Position numbers and translations under genes: made by a program
The notes under the pieces: model-generated
Seen by the model: only the letters and a program-made list of their open reading frames with translations
Databases searched by the model: none
What the model was told of the DNA's origin: nothing
In this document: positions 23,450 through 35,729 of the stretch, in pieces
How the letters are laid out: the number at the start of each line of letters is the position of its first letter
How positions within the stretch are numbered: the stretch's first letter is position 1
Source: Diphasiastrum complanatum
Taxonomy: Eukaryota > Streptophyta > Lycopodiopsida > Lycopodiales > Lycopodiaceae
DNA length: 64,000 bases
Reading direction: 5' to 3'
Assembly: GCA_029204225.1 (NCBI GenBank)
Contig: CM055098.1
Span: 13,419,815-13,483,814 of the forward strand

Positions 23450-24046
23450 AAAGGAGACAATTTGCAAAGAATGATGTTATATGGAGATTCCAACATGGTG
23501 CTACTTGGTATGTCTCATCATATTTTTCTACAAAGGAGTGTCAACATTGAACATTCTTCAAAACTTATTCCCTCTCTCAACTCATGAATATATAACTTTT
23601 CTCCATTAATATGCATTTGGCATTAGAAATCTTTTTACAACAAATGCATATGAACCAGTTCTCGAAATCACTCATTATCAAACCACGACACGAGGTATCA
23701 TCTTGGGATAATGCGATACACAACTCACCAAAGCTTGTTGGAATTGCATGTTGAATGTTGTTAAATGCAAATCATGATGAAGACATGTACTAATATTTTT
23801 AAGAGGTAAATTTTCCTCTAGAATTTTTTTTAAGAAGTGTCATGAAATCTCACCTACTTGGTGGTTGACCAATATGAGTTATGCAGTTGGTCACCAATCT
23901 CACCAGAAACTCTTGATTTCTAGGAACTCGAGCCCTAAATAATCTATGTAAGAGTGATTCCATTAACATCTAAACAACACCTAACTAGGGACACTTGGTC
24001 ATCCACAATTATGCCATGTGGCATGAAATCGATAGCTAGACTTTAC
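23450..24046 (-). mobile_element. Probable copia LTR remnant (minus strand)
   Basis: Directly downstream (minus orientation) of the RNase H tail and PPT at 24047-24170. Starts TGTGAAGATATG at about 24057 reading leftwards. The far end is not identified. Confidence 0.35.
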
Positions 24047-24170
24047 ATATCTTCACACTCCTTAAAAGTAGTTAGCTTTTCAACATAATTTGACTAATCA
24101 TTCCAAGTGCTATTCTTAACTTACAAAATAAAGACTTCAATAACAGTTTTGTAAGGATATCAACACATTT
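24047..24170 (-). pseudogene. Copia RNase H C-terminal tail
   Basis: The minus strand reads VDILTKLLLKSLFCKLRIAL, the conserved end of copia RNase H, followed by a stop region and AAGGAG, a short polypurine tract. No further upstream pol sequence is recognisable, so this is a small terminal relic. Confidence 0.7.
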
Positions 24171-24828
24171 GGATGTATTCACATGATCTAGCACTACCTC
24201 CTTGGATTGAACTTTTTCCCTTACAAAATGGTGAGCACCTTCAATGTACTTGCTCCCACCAGCATGAAAGATTGGATTGGGTGCAAGTGCTTGGGGTCAA
24301 ATGTGTTGGAGAAAACCCTAATCTCCGCTCTACAAAATCAACAGTGGATGAACACATGATTGAAATGAATCTCGATCACCCTATTTAAACTGTCACAAAA
24401 ACACTAAGAAGGAAGGCCAATCGGTTATCTGTGGGTCAAAATAGTGACGAAGATATCAGAACAACGTTATGAGGCCATCGAGTAGAGATAGGTGAACTAA
24501 GGGTTGCCCAAGGTGAACAAATAAGTGAACAACAATCCTACCAAGACGTTAACAACTCTTTGAAATGGATGATAGATCTTATGAAAGATGGACAGAGACT
24601 AACAAAATCAAACACAAACAACATTGTAGCTGAATCGAAAAACTTTGATTATTGATAAAATGTGCGTACAAAAAATTTGCTCATAAACAAGTGTCCTACA
24701 ATATTCAGCCTCGATGGTACAAAACCTATGATACAATATGTAAACACTACCTTTTCTATGCCATAAAATGAGTGTGCTACAATGATCAGTCTCAACGGAC
24801 ATGCACAAATCCTACCACATCTAATCTT
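24171..24828. other. No gene recognised
   Basis: Contains frames of 66-71 codons without known motifs and no clear repeat structure. Confidence 0.4.
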
Positions 24829-25860
24829 ACATGTTCTCCTTGTCCATCCTAGGTAATGGATATTTATTCTTAATAGTCACTTTATTCAATCCCTTGTAAT
24901 CTATGCACATCCAAAAACTCCATCTTCCTCTTTTTTCAGAAGAACGAAAGTGCCCCATGGTGATTTACTAGGCTGGATATGTCTCATCCTCAAAAAGTTT
25001 TCTATTTGATTTGAAATCTCTATCTCCTCTTTTTGAGAAAACCTATAAGGTTTCCTAGAGATAGGTTGAGTTCTTGAATTAACTTTCATGTCATCTACTA
25101 ACATAGATGGTAGTAAACCATGAGGTATTTATGTTGGAAATACATCTTTAAATTCACTTACGATCTAATTTTTCATTGCTTATTTTAGAATTGTTGAGAT
25201 TTCACAACTATTCAGACACACATCAAAAACATCACAATAAGAATTGCAAACACTAAAAAAACTTCATATAATCAAATGTTTCTATTAAATTAACTGTAGA
25301 AATCACATCCAATGGAGAAACAAAATAACTTACAAATAATGTAACTACTTTACCACTCTCCTTGAAAGTGAGAACAAGCTTCTCAAAATCAATAATTAAA
25401 GAAGGCGATTTATTGAACAACCACTCATATCCAAAAATCAATCAGTACGTGCTATGTCTAAAACATGAAAATTAACTAATTCGTTACGATCTTGAATCTA
25501 CACTAGGAGATTTGGTACTCTAACATTCGAAGTCTCCAACTTGCTCTTGAAGCTAGATAAACTTGATATTTATGATTGTTGGCTTCAATTGTCAGGCTGA
25601 GTTTCTACAAAAAATGAGAAATAATAAAATTATGAGTAGAACCATTGTCTAATAGAATACTAACTTCTTTATTTTTAATTGTGTCTTTCAAACAAAGTAA
25701 ATCATGGGGCAAGAAAGAAACAATACTAAAAGAACATTTCCACTCACAATTACAGAGGACATTTCAAATGTTTTACCTTTACCACCAAGGATTTCAATCA
25801 TCTGTGTCATAGGTTTTTTTATTTCCAAACAAAACTTCATATTAAAATGTATAGATCATG
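24829..25860 (-). pseudogene. Gypsy H: protease and start of RT
   Basis: The minus strand gives a retropepsin core ILLDNGSTHNFISHF near 25640-25590. It is followed by the PR-RT linker MIFGYEWLFNKSP..IDFEKL..TFKESGK (25441-25253), then the RT N-terminus RFSQKEEIEISNQIENFLR and [16 protein letters not shown] (25104-24901). After a frame shift comes [19 protein letters not shown], ending at about 24829. This protease type differs from the E and D gypsy lineages of this window and resembles chromovirus-type pol. Frames are broken; the rest of RT, integrase and LTRs are missing. Confidence 0.82.
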
Positions 25861-26149
25861 TATAGTCGGTAAAGCAATAATTTTTACTAGCTATTATTTG
25901 AATTATAGCATAAACTTGATAACATGATCTTACCAAGCTAAGAGATGCCAAGTAAATAAACATTTAAAGACAATGAGCCCTATGTTTAAATGATCGTCTA
26001 AGGGCCCAAGTTAAAGATAAGTATTTTCCCGTGTAAGGGACCAATAATAGGTTAAAAACCAAGAATATGGATGGTAGATGTTTAATGAGAAACACCAAGC
26101 TAGAAAACACATGGTCCAATGTTAACATGGGAGCACAAGGCGTAAAGGC

Positions 26150-26700
26150 TCTCAATAACAAAGTATGTAGCATTCAAATTTTGATTATCAATAAAGGTTG
26201 CATAGAACCCAAGAATACTTTTTAAAGCATATTCAAAACAATCATAAATAGCATGTGGGCAAATTGCATTTATCACAAACTAAGTGTGAATGAATGATGT
26301 ATTGACAACAATATATACAACTTATAAAAAGCAACACCAGATGTGACTAACACTTTGCGTTGTTGGACCCATCATAGCTCTTTGTGTCTTTTGAACAAAA
26401 TCAACGCTTATTTTTTTCAATCAAAAGCATAGCTTTTAGTACAAACAATATTATATCATTTTCAAATTCTAAAGTCTAACACAATCTCAAGGATTTGCTT
26501 ATAGCATGTCTCATTCATAATAACATGTAAACTTATTGCCAAGCATTTCATGATATAGTTTGCAAGTAAAAAAACAATAGTTTCTATTATCTATTTCTAA
26601 GGTTTGGATTGAGGATGATCTTTCCAAAAGCTATGCTCATTATATTAGTATTGATGGCACATACATTTTTCATGGGACATCCACTGAGGCTCTCTACAAG
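26150..26700 (+). repeat. Unclassified dispersed repeat, copy 2
   Basis: Colinear with 12940-13560 in the same orientation: CACAAACTAAGTGTGAATGAATGATG..., GGACCCATCATAGCTCTTT, ATATCATTTTCAAATTCTAA, CTCATTCATAATAACATGT. No coding potential. Confidence 0.5.
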
Positions 26701-27499
26701 GTAAAGTTAAAGATGTCAATACAATTAGAAAAAGATGGGTAATTCTATAAGCCACAAGCATGAGAATTAACTTTAACATACTTTTAATGGCTCAATCCTA
26801 TAAACTAGAAACGAAAGGCCAGCCTCATAGACATTTACATCTAAGCTAAGTTTCAATGTTCTAGAATGCACTAAACATGTATTTTAGTCTTGGAAGTTCA
26901 TCCAATACAATTTGAGAATGATATAACTAGTAAGGTATATGTAACATCATTACAATGTTTCGTATGTTGGTGACTCTAATACTTTAATTTGGATATTATG
27001 TAATGAGAAATGAAAACATAGTTTCACGGTTTATAATTGACATTCAACTTTATTATTATATTTATATGTATTGATGTCTTTTCAAGTACCAATATTTTTT
27101 GGAATTGCTTGGATTGTTTTTTTATATGTTGAATCATTTGAACCACATGAAGCAATAAATCTATATAGAATGATTCTAAATTATTTGCAATCTTTTTTTC
27201 ATGAGTAGTACAAACTGTAGATATAATAAGATTATTTTAAAAAGAACATATAGAGATGCGTCTACTAACTTTTTTAAAGGAGGGTTTTCACAATGCTAGG
27301 TGATATCTTTTTGTCAATGATGTTGTAATTTGTCCAATGTGAACTTTTTTGTTTTTGTTGTATTTCAACTTGTAGATGTGAATGTTCTTCGTGCTCTTTA
27401 TGGTGGTGTGTTTTTTGCATTCAAACAATTTATCTAATGTATACTTTTGTAAATTTGCATTAGAGTAAACTTTCAGAAATGAAATAGATAAACGTTCTT
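26701..27499. other. AT-rich, no gene recognised
   Basis: A short plus-strand frame around 27375-27440 (DVNVLRALYGGVFFAFKQ) follows a pyrimidine-rich TTTCAACTTGTAG, like a splice acceptor, but nothing confirms an exon. Confidence 0.3.
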
Positions 27500-27960
27500 T
27501 GATTTACCTTTGTGGCACTTGTTGATGCTACATCTTCTTCTATAATGACCTAAAAATTGTGCAATAAAGTTAAGTTGAAAATTATTTTATTATTTTATCA
27601 TAGAAATATAAAAACGATGTTTGTTATACCTTATGTTGTTGTATTTGAGGGGGAATCAAACAGATGTGCTATTGTAGGCTAGGGTAGATCATTCATATTA
27701 TAAAAGAAATTGTGATTGGTCCATTTGTCACTTTGTTTCCACCTTGATCCATGTGACCAAAGTGTTTATCAAGATCATAAACAATTGCATCAGATTGTGC
27801 ACGAGTCATTTCATTCCAATGGTCGTTGTATCCAAAATACAAATTTTTTACTGTGTAGTAGAATTTGTTTACATGTGATTCAAAATAATGAATTGTTGTT
27901 AAATTCATATATTTTAGGAATAGTGATTTGAAATAAATGGATAAGATATCCTGCAATAAA
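27500..27960 (-). pseudogene. Unidentified exon-like fragments
   Basis: A minus-strand ORF (27956-27693) follows an intron-like TTTATTGCAG and contains LYFGYNDHWNEMTRAQSDAI and DLDKHFGHMDQGG, a composition that looks like real protein. A second short block near 27545 (VIIEEDVASTSATK) lies between an AG and a GTAAAT, compatible with an exon. I do not recognise the family. It could be a relic of a host gene or another exon of a mobile gene family. Confidence 0.3.
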
Positions 27961-30195
27961 GTAATTGTTTTACTAAGTATTAATTATTATAAAATTTTTA
28001 TCTTTGTAATGGTGAGGATTATAGGAACTTTGCAGTCATGCTTTGTGATATCTCACATGGATTTTAGATCATGAATGCATGACTATTGAACAAGAAAATA
28101 TTTTGTATCGATAACCACATTATGAATAAATGATACATGAACATCAAAGAATAGAGTAAGATTATCATTTTGAGTTTAATATGCAAAGTTAAGTGTCCAA
28201 AATATACTCAAAATGTTTTCGTCAATAGTATAGTGTAAATGTTTGTATGTGTCTCTCATGTACTAGGGTGTTCTCATGGAATGTATTCCAGTTCAAGACT
28301 GTCTTTACTGATGCCACTATTCCTATCAGTCTATGATAGATAACTATCCTCTAATAATATTGCTCTAATGTGCTTTTGGTATTTTACTTCAGAGCATTTT
28401 CTTAACAAAATAGTTGAAACAACAATCAGAAAATAGACTAGGTGCATAGTACCCTTTCTTAACAGAATGTTAAGTTTTAATGCCCAACATCTCAAACTCT
28501 ACTGCCTTTGAAATTTATCGTAGTTGATATAATAAGGATTGTTAACGTGAACGATTTCATGATATGCAAGTGTTGGTAGGAAGCTTCAGTTAATGAGAGT
28601 TGCTGCCATAGATTTCAATCTTGGTTGAATTGAATCTACTTGACCTAATTGCTCACAATTATCGATCATTTTTCATGAAAATCAATGTCGACTCTTTGTG
28701 TAAAAACCCTAGCAATACAAATGTTGTCCATATGCTAGTTTGTACATTGTCCTCATTTCTTATGAAAGCACTAATTTCACTTATTACGATTACAAGGTTA
28801 GAAGTGATGGGAAAATAGGTTAGAAGCACTTCACAAGGCGTCTTACACAAGAAAGAAAGGAGATTAACTTGAGCCACAGGGCAACAATCGTCAATATTTT
28901 TCCTTCATGGAGAATTGAGTTGGATGGTAAAAATACTCACTTGAGTACTAATTTTTGGCTTATTTTTATAGTGACAGAACCAAAGTATTTCCACAATTGT
29001 CAACTCATTTCCTTCTCAAGCATTACAAAGAAAACATATAAATAGGACACTCTTATCACATGACAATGCAAATTGATTACACGTGAATCAAAAGTTACCC
29101 ATCAGCTATCTTGTCATAAACAAGAAAGTCCTGATATAAGCATAAAGGCATCCCGACAAAGAGAAAAAGTATTCATCCTTTAGTCATAGAAAGTTCTTCG
29201 CAAGTCCTATTGCACAAGATAAATCATTCACCTCATGTTCCAGTCCTAGGATGTATGCTGCAGTTATTTCAGTGGGTAGCACAGTTTCAAGGTTCTGTCA
29301 TAGATTACTCTTTCGATAGTGAAAAATTGTACACAAAATTGTTGTTGTCTAGGCCGATTGGCATATTCATCTGAACTCATCTGAGACAAAGGCATCAATC
29401 ACACTTTTTCATCATAAAGCATTATCTTGCCCATGACCTTTGGAATAGGTGTAATGATGAGTGGAATATCATAGATGGAAAACTCATGAAGCGCATAGAT
29501 GCATGGCCCAGTTCAATTATGTTGGCCTCTGTTGTCCATGGCTCACAAACCTTTGCTACCAAATGCTTTAGTACCAATGGAGACGTGAGTGTGAATTTGT
29601 GCAAAATGGGCGACTGATCTGGCAAATAAGTTTCATAAGATGAAATGGCAAAAAATACACTATCCATTTGAATTGAATTCCCTCCCACTCTCTTGCTGCC
29701 TAGTCGAACTCTGACAAACTTCTTCGATCACCGGTCGATCCTCTGTTGTAACACTGTTCCTTAGTTAATGCTTATACACATGGATGACATAGCTTGTTCA
29801 CTACAAGGGCAAAATTCATGGAAATGGAGGTTAGTGGGTTTGCGATGACAACATTTCTTCTCTTGAACGTTCTAGTGAGCTAAATATTTAGGGAGAATAA
29901 TTGTTGTATGTCTTTTCGCTTTCTAAGTAAAGCTTCAGGTGATCGAGAGAGATGATCAGTTTCTCAAAAGCACAGCTTGCCATGTCATTCACAAGACTTG
30001 CAACTTATAGCTTGGCAGTTGACAACAGGCCATGGCTCATGGTTGTCTTAAGTTTCTTAAGATGATTTTCGCTTCACTAGAGATGGTGCCAGCTGGTTTC
30101 ATATCAATCTTCGTAATTGCCTTTCAGGAGATTTGAGTGTCTTTTTATATTATTTTGCATTATATGGGACCGTCTTTTTGCCTCTTTCTTAATCC

Positions 30196-30199
<4 letters not shown>
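27961..30199. other. No gene recognised (2.2 kb)
   Basis: Frames of 65-90 codons on both strands lack known motifs (for example 29688-29422 minus). No LTR, TIR or tandem structure found by eye. Confidence 0.4.

Positions 30200-30281
<82 letters not shown>
30200..30281. repeat. (GA)n microsatellite
   Basis: Forty-one GA units; the RE/LS repeat ORFs across it are spurious. Confidence 0.97.
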
Positions 30282-30282
<1 letters not shown>

Positions 30283-30330
30283 GCTCAAAATGCGGTAGAG
30301 GTGAAAAATAGGCCCAGCCTTTATTTCTCT

Positions 30331-30437
30331 TTCTGCAAGATCGTGCGAGCGCGATGGATTTCTCCTTTGGAAAGATCGATTGAGAGGACCTTCTGCAAGA
30401 TCGCATGAGCGCGATGGATTTTTTTCTTTGGAAGCCT
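30331..30437 (+). repeat. 60-bp tandem duplication
   Basis: TTCTGCAAGATCGTGCGAGC at 30331 recurs as TTCTGCAAGATCGCATGAGC at 30391, each followed by GCGATGGATTT. The second unit decays after about 47 bp. Confidence 0.85.
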
Positions 30438-31633
30438 TGATTTAGCCCTTCACGACATGATCAATGCCAGCCATTGCTACACTGACTCACTCTTCCGTTG
30501 TGACTCCTTTGAATCCACCAACATTTTAAGAATCAATCCAAAAACTTGCAGCTCTCCACGGCTGTGTCATTATACGCAAGCTAATGCGAAAGAGAGCGAA
30601 AAAATAGCCACATTATATTTTGAAACTACCTCAGATTTTCCTCTACAAACTTTCGCATAGTCCCATCTATAGACTACACATTCAACAGCAGATATGTGAC
30701 ATGTAATGCCTTCTCTCAATCACCACACTTTTTCCACCACAAATCTAGACGTCCGCTGAAGCTTTCTAAAGAAGTCGTTGAGACATAATTGTTATTACAC
30801 AGAAAGAGCTAGCGCAATCGATCGATCCATAGGGAGACAAGGATACTGCGCCATAAAGATAAAGAAAGAGAGAGGCGCGATATACGACAAAGAGTCAAGT
30901 GGCAAAAGACACCCGAATGGGCATACGTAAATGGCGAGAGAGAGAGATGGAAAATGACACGTCATGATTTTAAAAAATTGATGACGTGGATTTTTTGTTT
31001 TTCATTTTTTTTAATGCTAACGTGGAATTTTCTCCTTCTAAAGAATTTTAAAATGGGTATTAGTTGGCCTTATAAATACCTTAGTAGTCTTGTAAAATTC
31101 ACTAAGAATTATTTTTAGACATCGCTCTAGCCTAAACCATACTTATTACTAATGAGTTTCATATCACATTGATTGTGATTGACATAGCCTATAGATTATG
31201 AGTTTCATATCATAGATTATGATTGCTTAGTTAGGTGCACAAAGGAAGCCTTTAGGGAGCCATGTGCGCCCTCCATGTGTCAAAAACCTAGTGGAATGGG
31301 CCCCTTGACCCATTCTTGGTCATTAATGTCTGATATTTTAATAATGGACAATAATTTTTAATGATTGTCCATTTGCATGCATAATGGATTACCTGTGAAT
31401 AGCCTATCCTTTATGCCAAACTTATAAATATTGCATGATCTCCTAACTTCATGATAAGCATAACTTTAGGAACAATATTGTGTAGCAACTCAAATCTCTA
31501 GAATGATCTGAAAGGATGGTGTAGTGGGCTATTTCCTATCCTAGCCTCAACCCTAAAAATGAAGAGAGAACCTGTACAATGATTCAAAACTACCACTTAT
31601 ATAGTGGATTGAAGGGTCAACAAGATTCATTGG
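30438..31633. other. No gene recognised (1.2 kb)
   Basis: Non-coding sequence, with a GAGAGA-rich patch near 30870 and 30940. No TE protein recognised. Confidence 0.4.
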
Positions 31634-33254
31634 CTATGTCCTAGTTAGTCCATCGTAAACCTCTTCTGTTTCTGGTTCTTGTTCTTCTGGTTCACGATGA
31701 GCTTTCGGTAACATAATAACAACATCATCCAAAGTATAGCATTTGAAATGCTCTAGCATATCATGTTGTGCTTTATCTGACTGTTCTTCCTCAAAAGAAT
31801 TGACCTTGGCTCTTCGTTTAGCTTCCTTGGCAGGAATCGTTTGAGGAGGTGATGACTTTCTAGAAGATGTGATCTTCTTTGAAGGTGACGACTTCCTTGA
31901 TGGTGATGTCTTGCGAGAACTCTGACTTGAAGAATCATCCTTGATCTTTCCTTTACCTTTATCCAATAAAGGTGGTACATCTTTAAGAAATACTTCTCTT
32001 TATAATTTTTCTCATTTCAGGACCGTGTTATAATTTTGCTTTGTTTGTTTCTTTGTCATTGGTCCCATTGTTTGTCCTTCCTTCAATACAACTAGCTTTT
32101 TTCATTGTCGATTCTTTAGGAATATCTTGGATTCCAAACCTCGTAGGATCCATATGATTTAAAATCTACTCATCTATAAGTTCTACATTTTCAACGTAAG
32201 ACAAGGCATGACTAACATAAATGAGTTCATCTTCAATCGGATCTAGTATTGGATCGGTTGATATCCAAGCTACGTTCATCATATTCACTGGAAAAGTGAT
32301 TGGCGTAGCCAAAGTTCGATTTGGTAAAGGAATCTCGCTCAATTTGGATTGATTATCTCCTTGACACATATAGCCTGCTATATAATTCAATGTTGCAAGA
32401 GCTTGGTTCCAATTGAAAGTATCAGTTTGAGAGTCATAATGAACTCCCAAATTCTTTACATGTTGATCACAGGTATGATCCATTGTTGATTAATCATCAT
32501 CCCCTTTTTTGGACCATTGGCTTGATAATCCAAGTGTGTGGATCAACTTTGACTGCATGCTCACAATTCTCAAAAGTGATTTTTTTGGTGCCCCAGTTAT
32601 GAATTACTTGCACAACTCATAACTATGGACATCCCAATAACATTCGGTGCATCAGGTAAGTCCATTACTACAAAAGTAATGACAAACTAAACTCTTGATA
32701 GATATGTCTTCTACCATTCTCTTAGAATGGACTGTCATTTGATTAGCTATCTTAATGGCAAAAGTTGCAGGTTTTATCTTTGTAATGCCCCATTTTGCAC
32801 ATATAGCTTTGTTGAGATCAAGCTAACTCCTAAACCTCCATCTATCATGGCTGCTTCTTTACCAAACTGTCTATGTTGTATTGGAAGGGAGATGTTTCGT
32901 TGCTCACTTTCCCAAGCTGCTCCTACATTGAGCACTTCATTTGTTTCTTCAAACTTGGCACAAAAGAGTGGCTTATGATGGACTGTTGGCTCAATCTGAG
33001 TTAAGTTTTCTACTAATACTTCTTTTTCTTTTGGCACCAGCTTAGGAAATTCTCCCAATTTAATATCCATCTTGCTAGACAAAATATTCACAGTCAATTC
33101 TGTTTGTGGCGCTTCTAGTTTTGTCATCTTGAAAGGTTTTTCATGATGGTGCAACTAGTATTAACATCCATTCATGGATTATGTAATTCGAAGGCAACAC
33201 AGGTGAAGAATGGGCTTCGGTTGCTGCTTTAGTTGCTTCTAATTCCTCTTCTTC
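31634..33254 (-). pseudogene. Gypsy E2: protease and Ser/Lys-rich linker
   Basis: Colinear with E1 in reverse. Reading leftwards it has EEEELEATKAATEAHSSP (33250-33190), FKMTKLEAPQTELTVNILSS, HKPLFCAKFEETNEVLNVG and the protease-like MIDGGLGVSLIS near 32830. Then come WNQALATLNYIAGYM, FPVNMMNVAWIS (32290-32250), and a KSSPSKK-type serine/lysine-rich linker followed by EHFKCYTLDDVVIMLPKAH (31750-31690). The last copy of the sequence equivalent to the RT start is missing. It is better preserved than E1, with fewer stops. Its right end is interrupted at about 33255 by a tRNA-like SINE head. Confidence 0.83.
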
Positions 33255-33492
33255 GAGGTTAGTGGTTAAGAGGTATGTGTTGTATTCCAAAGGTTCAAGT
33301 TCCAATCTCACCCCTAACATCCTTGGTTCCATTGCCTTTGAATCTTGGTTGCTTGGACTACACAACTCTGTTTTTGCCCAAATCAGTTTCCACTTGACCT
33401 TGTAGTCCTAGACTACACTAAAATTATACGGACTATACAAAAGGTCGTAAAGACAATTTGTACAAACAACCATATGGACCCAAAAAAAAAAA
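33255..33492 (+). mobile_element. tRNA-head SINE candidate, copy 1
   Basis: The head (33255-33319) reads GAGGTTAGTGGTTAAGAGG (A-box-like), then GGTTCAAGTTCCAATC (B-box-like) and CACCCCTAACA, as in a degenerate tRNA. An 11-A run ends at 33492. It is inserted in gypsy E2. The body between head and A-run does not match copy 2. Confidence 0.45.
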
Positions 33493-33761
33493 CTAACTCA
33501 CCCAACAAATCGGTTGAGCCCATTGGAGGACATTTGTGATTATGTAGCCCTCTGAGAATATCCCCCTTGGGGAGCCACCAAAAAGTTGAGACAACCCCAT
33601 GATAGAATGAAATTCAGAGAGATGCCTTACAAATCTGATGAAGAGATTCGATCAGTGAAACTCGCATCTTCAAGTGGGAGAAATAGTGCTAGGGAGATTG
33701 GAGAGCCTTAATATACAACATATATGGAATGGTTCATACACCCTCATTACCATATGGTTTC

Positions 33762-33976
33762 GAGGTTAGTGGTTATGAAGTATGTGTTGTATTCCATAGG
33801 TTTCAAGTTTCAATCCCACCCCTAACACTATGGGGCTTGTGAACGAATCAAATGATCCACTTACTCTATCTATATCGATGGGGATAGTAGATTTCTCGCC
33901 AAGGTTGCCCCGACCTAAATGAATAAAAGAAGATAAGCATAAGGTGACCAATACCAAGGAGAAAAAAAAAAAAAAA
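33762..33976 (+). mobile_element. tRNA-head SINE candidate, copy 2
   Basis: The head (33762-33827) matches copy 1 at most positions, including GTATGTGTTGTATTCCA and CACCCCTAACA. A 15-A run ends at 33976, giving about 215 bp. No target duplication verified. Confidence 0.45.
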
Positions 33977-34479
33977 CCACCCTAATAGAACCTATGGTTC
34001 CATTGGACACCGAGGCAAAATCAAAGAATATATGGGAACAAGAATTCAGAAACCAAGGATGTATCATGATGATATCATGGTCGACAAAGATTCCCAAAGT
34101 AGTAAGCTTCTGAACACTCATCTGTTGACTTCAAAACATGAACTTTCCTTGCAAGATAACTTACGCCCATTTCAGTAAAGGTAAATCTGAATTGGATGTA
34201 TAATCTTACAACTCGACAAAGATTCCTAAGATGGTATGTTCGATATTTGACTCAAAAAGTGATTTTCTGAGTCATTTTCCTTCGAAATTTGATTTTTGAA
34301 AATATTTTCCTTTCTCTTTTTCTGATCTAATGACTTTTTTTAACTTTTGCTCATCATTCTTTTTCTTTTTTTGTCTTTTTCCAAAAAGGAATCAATCAAG
34401 TAGTGAAAACCAACAAAGTGTAAAACAACAAAAGTAAAAATGATAAGATCTTTGATCATAGTGGTTGAATTGGCTGCCA
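33977..34479. other. No gene recognised
   Basis: Short non-coding interval before the gypsy integrase fragment; T-rich around 34310-34380. Confidence 0.4.
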
Positions 34480-35720
34480 AAACTTGTGTAGTCAGCTGCC
34501 ATTCACTGGAGTGTCAAATCGTCTTTCGTCCAGGTGTTCCAAAATAACTGCTCCAAGTGGGAAAATATTTCTTTCACTTTGTACGGTTTTTCACCTACAA
34601 AGTTGAGTTTTCCTTTGATCAGTTTTGTCTTATACATCAGTGCTAGATCTCCATTTTTCAGATCTTTTTTTGTGTAAGCAACGATCGTGCCATGCCTTGC
34701 GACAAGCTTTCTCTATTGTTGACTCATGGACTGCCATCAATCTGGTTTCACAAAGTTTATGTAAAGCCTCATGATGCATTTGTAATGATTTTGAATCATC
34801 CAACCATTCCGTTGCTGCTATGCATAGAGATGGTACTAAAAATTCAATCAACATAATTGCATCTTGACCATGAACCTGTTGAAATGGTGTTTGATTTGTA
34901 CTAACTTTGTAAGTTGTTCTAAATGCCCATAATGTTGCATGAAGTTTATGTTCTCAACTAGAACGACTTGCTTCCATTGTTTTTGTCATAATATTACAAA
35001 GAATCTTATTGAAATAGTTTGCTTGTCCATTACATCTCAGATAATACGAAGTACTAAACTGATGTGTAACGAAAAAGTCTTCCAGTAGGCACTTGATCGT
35101 TTGATTGACAAAGTGTGTTCCACGATCACTTATGATTTTGATAGGACATCCAAATTTGACAATGATATGCTCATATGGGAACTTAGTTGTAGACTTTGCA
35201 TCGGCAACTCTAACTACTTTTGCTTCAACCCACTTGGTCATATAATCTATTGCTACGATGATATATATGGCTTGATATCCCCATATCTGGCTTGATACAT
35301 AGTCAAGTCCCCATTTCTCGAGTGATGCTTGTGATAGAATCGGATGTACAGGTTCATAATTATGCTTTGTAGGACGATGTGCTCATTGACATACATCACA
35401 TGACTGAATAAAATTTTCTGTATCTTTATAAAAAGTGTAGGCCACCAACACCCTGATTGTAAAAGTTTTCGAACAATCAGTTGCAAAATGTCCACCTCTC
35501 ATTCATTGTGTGAAAACATAATTAGGTCAGGTACTTCATGTGGTAAAACACGTCTTCTCAAAATGTCATCCATTCCACGATGATACAATTGGCCTGCAAT
35601 CAATTGATAAGCTTGTGCATTAATAATCAATTGTTTCTTTTGTACTTTTGTCAAGGAGTCGTTAGATCCTACTTTGAAGTCTTCACGTACTTCTCTTCTT
35701 CTTGACTTGTGACTATCTCC
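34480..35720 (-). pseudogene. Gypsy integrase fragment
   Basis: Reading leftwards: SLTKVQKKQLIINAQAYQLI (35690-35620) is the pre-integrase region. A frame-broken zinc-binding part contains a Trp-Trp-Pro segment (35440s). The integrase core follows with MTKWVEAKVVRVADA, then IISDRGTHFVNQ (second acidic residue) and NGQANYFNKI, where the catalytic Glu of the usual NGQAE is replaced by Asn. The C-terminal part continues to KGKLNFVG near 34600. It belongs to the same lineage as D and E. Relative to E2 the order is reversed (integrase upstream of protease on the minus strand), so these are separate fragments. Confidence 0.8.
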
Positions 35721-35729
35721 CTCACCAAG

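Noticed and set aside
30104-30406. ORFs with LS/RE repeats around 30.2 kb
   Set aside because: Same cause, second GA microsatellite.
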